Below, piece by piece: positions 16,751-25,091 of a stretch of 53,547 nucleotides of DNA. This stretch comes from CALVUJ01 sp045128835 (GTDB taxonomy: Bacteria > Bacillota_I > Bacilli_A > RFN20 > DUOF01): the NCBI GenBank assembly GCA_045128835.1, contig JBGVRX010000015.1, forward strand, positions 1-53,547, written 5' to 3'. The notes beneath the pieces were generated by a model that did not search any database, was not told the DNA's origin, and saw only the letters and a program-made list of their open reading frames with translations. The translations under genes and the position numbers were made by a program. How positions within the stretch are numbered: position 1 is the stretch's first letter; every line of letters starts with the position of its first letter.

Positions 16751-17308
16751 ATGTTAGTTTTAGCAAGTGCTTCTCCTAGAAGAAAACAATTATTATCTTT
16801 ATTAACATCAAACTTCGATATTGAAGTCAGTAGTGTAGATGAAACCATTCCTGACAATGTTACAGCGTCTGATGCCGCTGCATTTTTAGCCACAAAAAAA
16901 GCCTTGGATGTAGCAAAAAACAGACCAAATGATATCGTTATAGGAGCTGATACAATTATCGTCTATAAAGACAAAATTTATGGCAAACCAACAAGTAAAG
17001 AAGACGCTAAAAACATGCTAAGTTCATTCTCTGGAAACACCCATCAAGTTATTACTGGAGTTTGTGTTGTACAAGGAAAAAAGACCATTTCATTTTCATC
17101 TGTAAACAAAGTTGAATTTTATCAATTAACAGAAGAAGAAATTGAAGAATATTTAAACGACAATGAATATATAGATAAAGCCGGATCATACGCAATACAA
17201 GGCAAAGCAGGCTTATTTATAAAAGAAATAGCCGGTGATTACAATAGTATCGTTGGTTTACCAGTCTCTAAGTTAAATCGCATTCTAAAAAGTTTCTTTA
17301 ACATTTAA
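16751..17308 (+). CDS. maf: Maf-family nucleoside triphosphate pyrophosphatase
   Basis: 185 residues. The N-terminal signature LASASPRRKQLL, SSVDE and GADTIIVYKDKIYGKP are all diagnostic of Maf/YhdE. The enzyme hydrolyses dTTP/UTP or modified nucleotides to monophosphate and pyrophosphate, preventing their incorporation; it was first linked to septum inhibition in Bacillus. The ATG at 16751 starts the conserved N-terminus and follows the stop of the upstream gene by 1 nt, so expression is probably coupled. Confidence 0.94.
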   Translation: MLVLASASPRRKQLLSLLTSNFDIEVSSVDETIPDNVTASDAAAFLATKKALDVAKNRPNDIVIGADTIIVYKDKIYGKPTSKEDAKNMLSSFSGNTHQVITGVCVVQGKKTISFSSVNKVEFYQLTEEEIEEYLNDNEYIDKAGSYAIQGKAGLFIKEIAGDYNSIVGLPVSKLNRILKSFFNI

Positions 17309-17351
17309 TATAGGATAAGAATAAACTATTGTAGCAAGGAGGCAAATTAAT

Positions 17352-17552
17352 ATGCATAGACGCTACAATATGAATTCTTTTCAACCACCATTGTACCAAG
17401 AAAATGACGAAAGATTTATTTGGCCGCTAATACCTTTTCTAGGTGGTGCAGCCATAGGATATTTTGCAGGAAGACCACAATACACATATACATATCCAGT
17501 ATACTACCAACCATATTATCCACAGCCATATTATTATAATAAACCTATTTAA
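17352..17552 (+). CDS. Small Tyr/Pro-rich membrane protein
   Basis: 66 residues. A single glycine-rich hydrophobic segment (IWPLIPFLGGAAIGYFAG) is followed by a tail in which Tyr and Pro alternate (YPVYYQPYYPQPYYY). A full AAGGAGG ribosome binding site sits 9 nt before the ATG, and a strong terminator follows. Tyr-rich short tails of this kind occur in small Bacilli coat or envelope proteins. No function can be assigned. Confidence 0.75.
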   Translation: MHRRYNMNSFQPPLYQENDERFIWPLIPFLGGAAIGYFAGRPQYTYTYPVYYQPYYPQPYYYNKPI

Positions 17553-17557
17553 TTAAA

Positions 17558-17590
17558 GAAAAAGGAAGTATAAAGTTTATACTTCCTTTT
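17558..17590. terminator. Bidirectional terminator
   Basis: AAAAGGAAGTATAAA pairs with TATACTTCCTTTT across a short loop, between two convergent small genes. Confidence 0.85.
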
Positions 17591-17930
17591 ATTTAACATT
17601 TGCCTGTAAATATTTGTATATAACTGGAGCGTTTCTTCCTATTACTAACGTAATTTTTTTATTGGCAACAACAATTGTTTCTACGCCATTTTCTTTAATT
17701 TGCTCTTTATTAACATTCTTCTTACTATCGAAATTCAAACTTATTCTAGAGCCACTTAAAGTTATGTTAGAAATATTTTCAGCTCCGCCCAATGCTTCTA
17801 GCAGTTCAGGAAATTCAGTATTTTCTTTAGCCTTTCCTTTCTTTTTTAAAACTACTACAAGAATTATGATGCTCAATAATGCAACGACACTCGCTCCTAT
17901 AATCAAACACCATTTCAGCTCATCAGACAT
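17589..17930 (-). CDS. Membrane-tethered PTS EIIB-like domain without the phospho-cysteine
   Basis: 113 residues. A membrane helix (about 7-28) with a KKKGKAK stop-transfer is followed by a domain matching glucose-family EIIB: LLEALGGAENI (43-53), then NITLSGSRISL where the family has N-x-x-x-C-x-T-R-L-R-L. The phosphorylated cysteine aligns with S59, so phosphotransfer is unlikely. KKITLVIGRNAP resembles the family's VQ-x-x-x-G motif. The ATG at 17930 has GGGAGTG upstream; an ATG at 17948 would sit at the predicted transcript start. The gene is monocistronic. Confidence 0.7.
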   Translation of the reverse strand: MSDELKWCLIIGASVVALLSIIILVVVLKKKGKAKENTEFPELLEALGGAENISNITLSGSRISLNFDSKKNVNKEQIKENGVETIVVANKKITLVIGRNAPVIYKYLQANVK

Positions 17931-17955
17931 TTTAACAATCACTCCCATGGTGCTT

Positions 17956-17984
17956 ATTATACTATTATTGACTTTAAAAAGCAA
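17956..17984 (-). promoter_or_regulatory. Promoter of the EIIB-like gene
   Basis: On the minus strand TTGCTT (17979-17984) and a perfect TATAAT (17956-17961) with a 17-nt spacer. Confidence 0.75.
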
Positions 17985-18001
17985 GGTTTCAGCAAAGTAA
18001 C

Positions 18002-18030
18002 AAAAAAAGCACTTTAATAAGTGCTTATTT
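18002..18030 (-). terminator. Terminator of the S10-spc-alpha transcript
   Basis: On the minus strand AAGCACTT and AAGTGCTT form an 8-bp stem with a short loop and seven T. The stem overlaps the stop codon of the 60-residue membrane protein gene. Confidence 0.8.
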
Positions 18031-18207
18031 GTAAACGATAATTTGAATAGCTAATCCTATAATCATTGCAGCTAAAATTAGAACTATAAAGATACGCATA
18101 GCAATAGTTGAAAAACTAGCTTTATCAGCAGCTTTTCTTGCATCTATTCTTTCTTGTTCTCTTCTGCTAATTTTATTTTTTTGAACGATTTTTCTTTGTT
18201 GAGCCAT
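18025..18207 (-). CDS. Small single-TM protein after rplQ
   Basis: 60 residues. A strongly basic, helical N-terminal half (KNKISRREQERIDARKAADKA) is followed by one membrane helix near the C-terminus. Its position as last gene of the ribosomal cluster, 20 nt after rplQ and before the terminator, suggests high expression. It is not SecE by motif, and no family is recognised. The ribosome binding site is weak. Confidence 0.7.
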   Translation of the reverse strand: MAQQRKIVQKNKISRREQERIDARKAADKASFSTIAMRIFIVLILAAMIIGLAIQIIVYK

Positions 18208-18227
18208 TTTTTATACCATTTTATTGA

Positions 18228-18620
18228 TTAAACTAGTTCAACAATAGCCATTGGAGCATTGTCTCCACGTCTATTACCAGTCTTTAATACTCTAGCATAT
18301 CCACCATTTCTATCTGCATATTTAGGAGCTACTTCGTCAAATAATTTTTGTAAAGCTGTCTTAGTTTGTTCTTTATCAACAAAAACATTTCTTACAACTT
18401 CAGCAGCTTGACGACGTGCGTGTAAGTCTCCTCTTTTACCTAAAGTAACCATTTCATCTGCTAATTCAACTAAGTCTCTAGCAGTAGCTAAAGTTACTTC
18501 TACTCTACCATAAACGATTAAATCTGTTACAACATTACGTAACATTGATTTTCTTTTGCTAGCTGTATATCCAGCTTTAAATTTTACACCAACTTTACCG
18601 TGAAAAGTTTTACGTGCCAT
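18228..18620 (-). CDS. rplQ: 50S ribosomal protein L17
   Basis: 130 residues. RKSMLRN, the long basic helix and the C-terminal NGGYARVLKTGNRRGDNAPMA are diagnostic of L17, which sits at the peptide exit tunnel rim. AAGGAGG precedes the ATG. It follows rpoA by 17 nt, the usual alpha-operon ending. Confidence 0.97.
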   Translation of the reverse strand: MARKTFHGKVGVKFKAGYTASKRKSMLRNVVTDLIVYGRVEVTLATARDLVELADEMVTLGKRGDLHARRQAAEVVRNVFVDKEQTKTALQKLFDEVAPKYADRNGGYARVLKTGNRRGDNAPMAIVELV

Positions 18621-18637
18621 TTAAACTTCCTCCTTCC

Positions 18638-19588
18638 TTAGTTACTATCTTTGAAGCTTAAACCTAAGTTTGCAACTTTGTCTTTTACTTCTTTGATAGA
18701 TTTTTTACCCATATTACGAACTTTACCTAAATCATCTTCAGTTCTTAATATTAATTCTTGAACAGTTTGTATATTTGCTCTCTTTAAGCAGTTATAAGAA
18801 CGTACTGAAAGATCTAATTCTTCAATTGTCATATCGTTGAACTTATTAACAACTGGAGCAATTGTTTCTTGAAGTACTGATTCATATTTATCTAAATCGC
18901 TTAAATCAGATAATAAACTTAAATGCTCATTTAAAATTTTTGAAGCTACAGCGATAGCCTCATTAGGAGACATACCACCATTAGTCCAAACGTCTAAATA
19001 TAATTTTTCGTAATTAGCGCTTTGTCCAATACGAGTAGGTTCAGTCTCATAAGAAACTTTTGTAACTGGAGAATAATTAGAATCTGTTGGAATAATTCCA
19101 AAATGTGTCTTACTACCCTTATTGTTTTCAGCAGTAACGTATCCTCTACCATTTCTAGCATAGATAGTCATGTTGAATGTTCCACCAGTGCTTACAGTTG
19201 CTAAATATAAATCTTTATTAACAACTTCTACATCTCCTGGACAAACTATATCTGCTGCAGTAACAACTTTTGGTCCCTTTACAGAAATTTTTAATTCTTT
19301 CTTTACATTATCTTCATCGTCAATCTTTAAGATTAGATCTTTAAGATTTAAAACGATTGCTGTAACATCTTCTCTAACACCATCTAATGAACTGAATTCA
19401 TGTCTAGCACCTTCTACCTCAATAGCATAAACGCTAGCACCTGGAATTGAAGATAATAATACTCTTCTTAAAGCATTTCCAAGAGTAGTACCGAAACCTT
19501 TTTCTAAAGGTTCGATAGCAACTCTTAAATAATTAGCTTCATTTACTTCATTTGATGGAATAATTTTTGGTTTTTCAAACTTTCTCAT
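18638..19588 (-). CDS. rpoA: RNA polymerase alpha subunit
   Basis: 316 residues. The N-terminal assembly domain (about 1-230) has GFGTTLGNALRRVLLSS and the C-terminal domain (about 245-316) has LDLSVRSYNCLKRANI and LGKVRNMGKKSI. The CTD binds UP-element DNA and activators. The length is normal for Bacilli. Located between rpsK and rplQ as in the classic alpha operon. Confidence 0.98.
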   Translation of the reverse strand: MRKFEKPKIIPSNEVNEANYLRVAIEPLEKGFGTTLGNALRRVLLSSIPGASVYAIEVEGARHEFSSLDGVREDVTAIVLNLKDLILKIDDEDNVKKELKISVKGPKVVTAADIVCPGDVEVVNKDLYLATVSTGGTFNMTIYARNGRGYVTAENNKGSKTHFGIIPTDSNYSPVTKVSYETEPTRIGQSANYEKLYLDVWTNGGMSPNEAIAVASKILNEHLSLLSDLSDLDKYESVLQETIAPVVNKFNDMTIEELDLSVRSYNCLKRANIQTVQELILRTEDDLGKVRNMGKKSIKEVKDKVANLGLSFKDSN

Positions 19589-19639
19589 TATCGTTTTTTC
19601 TCCTTTACTAAAAATTTTAGATTTATTAACTACCTAATA

Positions 19640-20053
19640 TTATCCACGAGGACGTTTAGGTGGACGACAACCATTGTGTGGAACTGGTGTAGCATCAATG
19701 ATTGCTGCGATTTCTAATCCAGCACCTTGAAGAGCTCTAACAGCTGCTTCTCTACCAGAACCAGGTCCTTTGATATTTACATCTACAGTTTTAACTCCAT
19801 AATCTTTAGCATTTGTTGCTGCAGCTTCTGCTGCCATTTGTGCTGCATAAGGAGTAGATTTTTTTGCACCCTTGAAACCTAATGCACCTGCACTAGACCA
19901 AGTTAAAACGCTACCAGCCTCATCAGTTATTGTAACGATAGTATTGTTAAATGTTGAGTGGATATGTGCAACACCCTTAACAACATTTTTACGAGCACGT
20001 TTTTTTCTAGCTGCTGTATTAATAGCAGTCTTTGTTTTAGTTGCTTTAGCCAT
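19640..20053 (-). CDS. rpsK: 30S ribosomal protein S11
   Basis: 137 residues with GVAHIHSTFNNTIVTITD and the C-terminal PHNGCRPPKRPRG typical of S11, which lines the platform near the mRNA exit. The first 20 residues are an Ala/Lys/Thr-rich lead, slightly longer than usual. AAGGAGG lies before the ATG. Confidence 0.97.
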   Translation of the reverse strand: MAKATKTKTAINTAARKKRARKNVVKGVAHIHSTFNNTIVTITDEAGSVLTWSSAGALGFKGAKKSTPYAAQMAAEAAATNAKDYGVKTVDVNIKGPGSGREAAVRALQGAGLEIAAIIDATPVPHNGCRPPKRPRG

Positions 20054-20068
20054 TTTCTTCTAACCTCC

Positions 20069-20443
20069 TTATTGTGATGCTTTCTTCTTATTAGCAATAG
20101 TCTTACGTGGTCCCTTACGAGTACGAGCATTAGTTTTTGTGCTTTGTCCTCTTACAGGTAAACCTTTACGGTGTCTTAAACCACGGTAACTACCAATTTC
20201 GCTTAAACGTTTGATATTTAAAGCTACTTCTCTACGTAAGTCACCTTCTACTTTGTATTTAGCAACTTCGTTACGAATCATAGTTAATTCTTCTTCGCTT
20301 AAATCTTTTACTCTTCTGTCTTCTGAGATGTTTATAGTCTTCAAGATTTCTTGAGCTAAAGGTTTCCCAATACCATATACATAAGTTAAAGATATAACAA
20401 CTCTTTTATCGTTTGGTATATCTACTCCAGCAATACGTGCCAT
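20069..20443 (-). CDS. rpsM: 30S ribosomal protein S13
   Basis: 124 residues. It opens with MARIAGVDIP and has the helix-hairpin-helix and the C-terminal RGLRHRKGLPVRGQ-TKTNARTRKGP region that contacts P-site tRNA. Complete. It lies 15 nt upstream of rpsK. Confidence 0.97.
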   Translation of the reverse strand: MARIAGVDIPNDKRVVISLTYVYGIGKPLAQEILKTINISEDRRVKDLSEEELTMIRNEVAKYKVEGDLRREVALNIKRLSEIGSYRGLRHRKGLPVRGQSTKTNARTRKGPRKTIANKKKASQ

Positions 20444-20463
20444 TAAATTTTTCCTCCTTTAAA

Positions 20464-20577
20464 TTAACCTTGTCTTTGTTTGTGTTTTGGGTTTTCGCAA
20501 ATGATCATAATACGACCTTTTCTACGAATTACTCTACACTTATCACAAATTGGTTTTACTGAAGGTCTCACTTTCAT
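20464..20577 (-). CDS. rpmJ: 50S ribosomal protein L36 (zinc type)
   Basis: 37 residues: MKVRPSVKPICDKC followed by RRKGRIMIICENPKHKQRQG. The two pairs of ligands (C11, C14, C27, H32) show the zinc-binding form. AAGGAGG lies upstream. Between infA and rpsM as in other Bacillota. Confidence 0.96.
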   Translation of the reverse strand: MKVRPSVKPICDKCRVIRRKGRIMIICENPKHKQRQG

Positions 20578-20640
20578 AGTTCCTTCCTCCTTATACATTA
20601 CTTTAATAATTTTACTACATTTTCCAAAATAAACCAAGCA

Positions 20641-20877
20641 TTAATTTGGTTTATAATTAGTTGGAAAACGATATTTTATACGCCCACGTGTTAAATCGTA
20701 TGGGGATATCTCAACTGTGACTCTATCACCTAGTAAAATGCGGATAGAATTGTTACGGATTTTACCAGAAACATGGGCTAAAATCACCATCCCGTTATCT
20801 AACTTTACTTTGAATTGTGCATTAGGTAAAGTTTCGACTACTATAGCTTCAATTTCAATTACATCTTCTTTTGCCAC
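20641..20877 (-). CDS. infA: Translation initiation factor IF-1
   Basis: 78 residues forming one S1/OB fold: AKEDVIE at the start, then HVSGKIRNNSIRILLGDRV and LTRGRIKYR. It blocks the A site during initiation. The start codon is GTG with AGGAGG 8 nt upstream. A short C-terminal extension (PTNYKPN) goes a few residues beyond the usual 72. Confidence 0.96.
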   Translation of the reverse strand: MAKEDVIEIEAIVVETLPNAQFKVKLDNGMVILAHVSGKIRNNSIRILLGDRVTVEISPYDLTRGRIKYRFPTNYKPN

Positions 20878-20892
20878 TAGATTAACCTCCTC

Positions 20893-21642
20893 TTAGATTT
20901 TAGTTAAAATTTCATAACCTTCATCGGTAACAACAATTGTATGCTCATAATGAGCTGTTATCTTCCCATCAATTGTTTTAACAGTCCAATCATCAAGTAG
21001 CGTTCTTGTATGATAGTCTCCTAACGTTACCATAGGTTCAACAGCTATTACCATTCCAGAAACAATCTTAGGTCCTCTTCCTGCTATTCCAAAATTTGGA
21101 ACAATAGGATCTTCATGTAAGTTTGTTCCTATTCCATGACCAGTGTAATCTCTAGGAACACCATAGCCATGAGCCTCAACAAAAGTTTGAATGGCATTTG
21201 AAATATCACTTATTCTATTTCCTGGTTTCACTTGGTCAAGACCTCTGTACAAAGATTCTTCAGTTACTCTCATTAGCTCCTTAGCCTCTTCACTTACTTC
21301 TCCTACAGCGTATGTCCAAGCGCTATCTCCATGATATCCTTTATAGTTCGCACCAATATCGATAGAAATAATATCACCATCTTTAAGGATATGGGCTGCA
21401 TTAGGAATCCCGTGAACTAGCACATCATTAATAGATGCACATATGCTACCAGGGAATCCACCATATCCTTTAAATGACGGGATCGCACCTTGACTTCGAA
21501 TAAACTTTTCAGCCATTTCATCAAGTTCTTTAGTAGAAATACCAGCCTTCACATATGGTTTTAAATATTCGTGAGTCATAGCAACGATTTTGCCGGCTTG
21601 TCGCAATAACTCAATTTCTTTTTCATTTCGTCTAGTAATCAC
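20893..21642 (-). CDS. map: Methionine aminopeptidase, type I
   Basis: 249 residues. It removes N-terminal methionine from nascent proteins. The metal-binding pattern is visible: HGIPN (with catalytic His), DIGANYKGYHGDSAWTY (two Asp), GHGIGTNLHEDP (His) and the two C-terminal Glu in VEPMV and HYEHTI. The start ATG overlaps the adk stop by one base (TAATG), so translation is coupled. Confidence 0.97.
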   Translation of the reverse strand: MITRRNEKEIELLRQAGKIVAMTHEYLKPYVKAGISTKELDEMAEKFIRSQGAIPSFKGYGGFPGSICASINDVLVHGIPNAAHILKDGDIISIDIGANYKGYHGDSAWTYAVGEVSEEAKELMRVTEESLYRGLDQVKPGNRISDISNAIQTFVEAHGYGVPRDYTGHGIGTNLHEDPIVPNFGIAGRGPKIVSGMVIAVEPMVTLGDYHTRTLLDDWTVKTIDGKITAHYEHTIVVTDEGYEILTKI

Positions 21643-22289
21643 TACTTTATACCTCCAAGTATTTTTTCAATATCTAATGATATTGCATCAATAGTTTGAA
21701 GCGCGTTTACATTCGCTAACAAACCTCTATCTGTATAAAAACCAATAAGAGGTTTTACATAAGTGTGGTACACTTCAAGTCTCTTTTTGATACCTTCTTC
21801 AGTATCATCATCTCTTTGATATAATGTTCCACCGCACTTATCACAAATGTTTTCTTTTACAGGTTTTTTGCTAGTTTTGTGATATGTTTCACCACACTTG
21901 CAAATTAGACGGCCACCAATTCTATCTACAATAGCCTCATCGTCTATTTCTAGATTGATAACTTTATCAATCTTCCTGTTATATTTTTTTAATAATTCAT
22001 CAAGCAAGTTAGCTTGATTTAATGTTCTTGGATATCCATCAAATAAGATACCAATGTTTTCATTGCAAGTTTTAACTTTTTCTTCTAAAACTTGCAATGT
22101 TATATCATCGTCAACAAGTAATCCTTGTTGTTGCAAGGAAGCAATTTTTAATCCTATATCATCTTCTATTCTTCTTCTCTCTCTTAACAATTCTCCGATA
22201 GAGATTGCTTCAAGATTATACTTACTAGCCGCGATTGATGCTTGGGTACCCTTCCCACTAGCAATAGGTCCTAAGAAAATAATATTCAT
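21642..22289 (-). CDS. adk: Adenylate kinase (zinc-LID type)
   Basis: 215 residues catalysing ATP + AMP = 2 ADP. The P-loop GPIASGKGTQ is at residues 7-16, DGYPRT binds AMP, and the LID holds four cysteines (CKCGETYH and CDKCGG), as in Gram-positive zinc-binding forms. Between secY and map as in Bacillus. Confidence 0.97.
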   Translation of the reverse strand: MNIIFLGPIASGKGTQASIAASKYNLEAISIGELLRERRRIEDDIGLKIASLQQQGLLVDDDITLQVLEEKVKTCNENIGILFDGYPRTLNQANLLDELLKKYNRKIDKVINLEIDDEAIVDRIGGRLICKCGETYHKTSKKPVKENICDKCGGTLYQRDDDTEEGIKKRLEVYHTYVKPLIGFYTDRGLLANVNALQTIDAISLDIEKILGGIK

Positions 22290-22300
22290 TTAGTTGCCTC

Positions 22301-23608
22301 CTACATAAATCCTTTATATTCTTTACTAGCCATTTTTGATTTGATTTGATCATAAATTTCAGCGGCAACACCAACTATGATAATGATGCTAGTACCACCG
22401 AATGCTATTGAAGAATCCAAATCAAAATAGATAGGTAGTAAAATAGGTAATACTGCAATTGCTACAAGCACTAAGCCTCCAACAAATGCTACTCTATTAA
22501 TAACCTTGAATAAATGTCTTTCTGTTTCTTTTCCTTGTCTAATACCAGGAATGAAAGAGTTATTCTTAGCTAAATCTTCACTTAGCTTCTTTGAATCCAT
22601 TTGCATGTTAGTCCAGAAGAAAGTGAACATAATAATCAATGCTACATAAATTATTAATCCCCAATATACACCACCTACTTTAGTAGAATAGTTGAATATT
22701 GAAGCTATTTTCATTGCTGTTTGACTGTTTTGAAACATTGAAGCTATTGTAACAACTGCCATCATAAATGATGAAGCAAATATTACAGGCATAACTCCAG
22801 ATGGATTCAATTTTACAGGTAGATGATGAACATCTACTGATTTAAATTGTGTTGCGTTTTGGGAATGTTGCAAAGGAATTTTTCTAACGCTGTTTTCAAT
22901 AAATACAACGAAGATAATAACAGCAACGTAAGATAATGCATATATTAGTAATTTAACGAAACCAGAGAACATTTCTGCACTAGTTCCACTTAAATTAACA
23001 AAGCTATAATAAGCACTTAAGAATTGGTTTGGCATACTTGCCATAATTCCTGCGAATATCAACATAGAAACACCGTTACCGATACCTCTAGTAGTAATTC
23101 TATCAGCTAGCCACATAGTAAACATAGATCCTGCAATTAAGATGATTGTTATATAGATATAATCCCAAGTTCCGAACTCTCCACCACCGATTGGTGTAAG
23201 TCCATAATTATTCTTCATAAGTAGAATTGTTCCATAACCTTGTACCGCTGCAAGTAACAAAGTTAAGTATCTAGTTGCGTTATCAATTTTCTTTCTTCCT
23301 TTTTCACCTTGTTTTGTTAAATCTTCAAGTTTTGGAAGAATTCCCATTGATAACAATTGAATAATTATGGAAGCCGTAATGTATGGAGATATACCTAATG
23401 CAAACAGAGAGAAACTTTGTAAGTTTCCACCACCCAATACATTCATCATGCTAAATATGTCGCTACCACTGAAAGTGATACTACTTGAATCAACTCCAGG
23501 AACGATAAGTGTACAACCAAATCTAAATATAAGTATTATCCCAAGTGTGAATATAATACGCTCTCTTACTTCTTTATTTTTAAAGATAGAGACTAATTTT
23601 CGTATCAT
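22301..23608 (-). CDS. secY: Protein translocase subunit SecY
   Basis: 435 residues with ten membrane segments. It forms the central channel of the Sec translocon for signal peptide proteins and membrane insertion. The plug region (GGGNLQSFSLFALGISPYITASIIIQ, read as overlapping motifs) and the cytoplasmic loop with QGKETERHL are present. It lies in the spc operon with 1 nt between it and rplO. Confidence 0.97.
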   Translation of the reverse strand: MIRKLVSIFKNKEVRERIIFTLGIILIFRFGCTLIVPGVDSSSITFSGSDIFSMMNVLGGGNLQSFSLFALGISPYITASIIIQLLSMGILPKLEDLTKQGEKGRKKIDNATRYLTLLLAAVQGYGTILLMKNNYGLTPIGGGEFGTWDYIYITIILIAGSMFTMWLADRITTRGIGNGVSMLIFAGIMASMPNQFLSAYYSFVNLSGTSAEMFSGFVKLLIYALSYVAVIIFVVFIENSVRKIPLQHSQNATQFKSVDVHHLPVKLNPSGVMPVIFASSFMMAVVTIASMFQNSQTAMKIASIFNYSTKVGGVYWGLIIYVALIIMFTFFWTNMQMDSKKLSEDLAKNNSFIPGIRQGKETERHLFKVINRVAFVGGLVLVAIAVLPILLPIYFDLDSSIAFGGTSIIIIVGVAAEIYDQIKSKMASKEYKGFM

Positions 23609-23609
23609 A

Positions 23610-24050
23610 TTAAATCACCTCTATTTTTCCACCAGCATCTACAATTGCCTTTTCAGCAGATTTAGTAAATTTATTAGCTACAACTGTTAATTTCTTAGTT
23701 AATTTACCATTACCTAATACTTTAAGTGTTGTATATTTAGTTTTTAAGATTCCTTTTTCTTTTAAACTTTCTAAAGTAACTTTACTTCCTGCTCTCAAAG
23801 TTTCTAAATCACCAACATTAATTGTTGCATATTCTTTTTCTGTGTAGTTAGTAAATCCTCTTTTTGGAGAACGACGGTAAATAGGAGTTTGTCCACCTTC
23901 AAAACCGATTCTTACTCCTCCACCACTACGAGAGTTTTGACCTTTACTACCAGTTCCACTATTTTTACCTAATCCAGAACCGTAACCTCTACCTACTCTT
24001 TTAGCAACTTTTCTAGATCCTTCTGCACTTTTAAGTTCGTTTAATTTCAC
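23610..24050 (-). CDS. rplO: 50S ribosomal protein L15
   Basis: 146 residues. The Gly/Arg-rich N-terminal arm (KRVGRGYGSGLGKNSGTGSKGQ) and GGQTPIYRR-PKRGF are typical of L15. It follows rpsE by only 22 nt, so there is no room for rpmD (L30), which normally lies here. Confidence 0.97.
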   Translation of the reverse strand: MKLNELKSAEGSRKVAKRVGRGYGSGLGKNSGTGSKGQNSRSGGGVRIGFEGGQTPIYRRSPKRGFTNYTEKEYATINVGDLETLRAGSKVTLESLKEKGILKTKYTTLKVLGNGKLTKKLTVVANKFTKSAEKAIVDAGGKIEVI

Positions 24051-24072
24051 TGTATTGCACCTCCCTAATAGT

Positions 24073-24699
24073 TTAAGCTAAGATCTCTTTTGGATCTTTG
24101 CCACGTAAAGCAGCCATCTTTGATACTGTCTTCATGTTTTCAATACCATTAATTGTAGCTCTTACTACATTTATTGGAGTTCTTGAACCGTATACTTTTG
24201 AATATACATTTTTAATTCCTGCTAATTCTAATACAGCACGAACAGGTCCACCAGCGATAATTCCAGCACCTACTGGAGCAGGTTTCATAAATACCTTAGC
24301 TGCACCATATGCACCCATGATTTCGTGAGGGAATGTTCCACCTTTAACCATAGGGATTTTGTATAAGTTTTTCTTAGCTGCTTCTAATGCTTTTTTAATT
24401 GCATCTGGAACTTCGTTTGCTTTACCTGTTCCAAATCCAACATAACCTTTTCCATCTCCAACAACAACTAAAGCAGAGAAACGCATTTTTCTACCACCTT
24501 TAACTGTTTTAGAAATTCTGTTGATAGCAACTACTCTTTCTTCGAAACGATTATCTTTTTCTTTTCTAGAAGGTCTTTGTGCACTTTTCTTTGTGTTTTT
24601 AGCACTTCTACTTTTCTTTTCTGTTTTTTCTTCACTTACAACTGTTTCAACAGTTTCAGTTACTTCAGATTCAACTACTTGTTCTTCAGTTTTCTTCAT
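24073..24699 (-). CDS. rpsE: 30S ribosomal protein S5 with N-terminal extension
   Basis: 208 residues versus about 166 in Bacillus. The core from about residue 50 has ERVVAINRISKTVKGGR, GKANEVPDAIKKALE and GPVRAVLELAGI. The extra ~45 residues are rich in Glu/Val then Lys/Ser (VESEVTETVETVVSEEK, then KKSRSAKNTKKS). AAGGAGG precedes the chosen ATG; an overlapping upstream ATG is out of frame and stops at once. Confidence 0.96.
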   Translation of the reverse strand: MKKTEEQVVESEVTETVETVVSEEKTEKKSRSAKNTKKSAQRPSRKEKDNRFEERVVAINRISKTVKGGRKMRFSALVVVGDGKGYVGFGTGKANEVPDAIKKALEAAKKNLYKIPMVKGGTFPHEIMGAYGAAKVFMKPAPVGAGIIAGGPVRAVLELAGIKNVYSKVYGSRTPINVVRATINGIENMKTVSKMAALRGKDPKEILA

Positions 24700-24714
24700 T
24701 CATTTACCCTCCTT

Positions 24715-25071
24715 CTAAAACTTTAATCCTGCTTCTCTTGCAGCTTCTGCTAAAGCCTTAACTCTACCATGATATACATAGCCGCCTCTATCAAATACAA
24801 CGTTTGTTATATTCTTTTCTAAAGCTTTCTTAGCAATATCAGTTCCAACTTTACCAGCAGCTTCAACATTAGAAGAACTTTCTAACTTTAAAGCCAAAGA
24901 AGATGAACTTACTAAAGTTGTTCCGTTTGTATCATCAATAATTTGAGCAAAAATATGAGAATTAGAACGGAATACATTTAAACGTGGGCAAGTTGAAGTT
25001 CCAGAAACCTTAGCTCTAACTCTTGCGTGACGTCTTTTTCTAGTTACGTTTTTAGATACTTTATTAATCAT
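24715..25071 (-). CDS. rplR: 50S ribosomal protein L18
   Basis: 118 residues. RKRRHARVRAKVSGT, RPRLNVFRS-type PRLNVFRSNSHIFAQIIDD and the C-terminal FDRGGYVYHGRVKALAEAAREAGL are diagnostic. It binds 5S rRNA with L5. Confidence 0.97.
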   Translation of the reverse strand: MINKVSKNVTRKRRHARVRAKVSGTSTCPRLNVFRSNSHIFAQIIDDTNGTTLVSSSSLALKLESSSNVEAAGKVGTDIAKKALEKNITNVVFDRGGYVYHGRVKALAEAAREAGLKF

Positions 25072-25091
25072 ATACTCATCCTACCTTTCTC

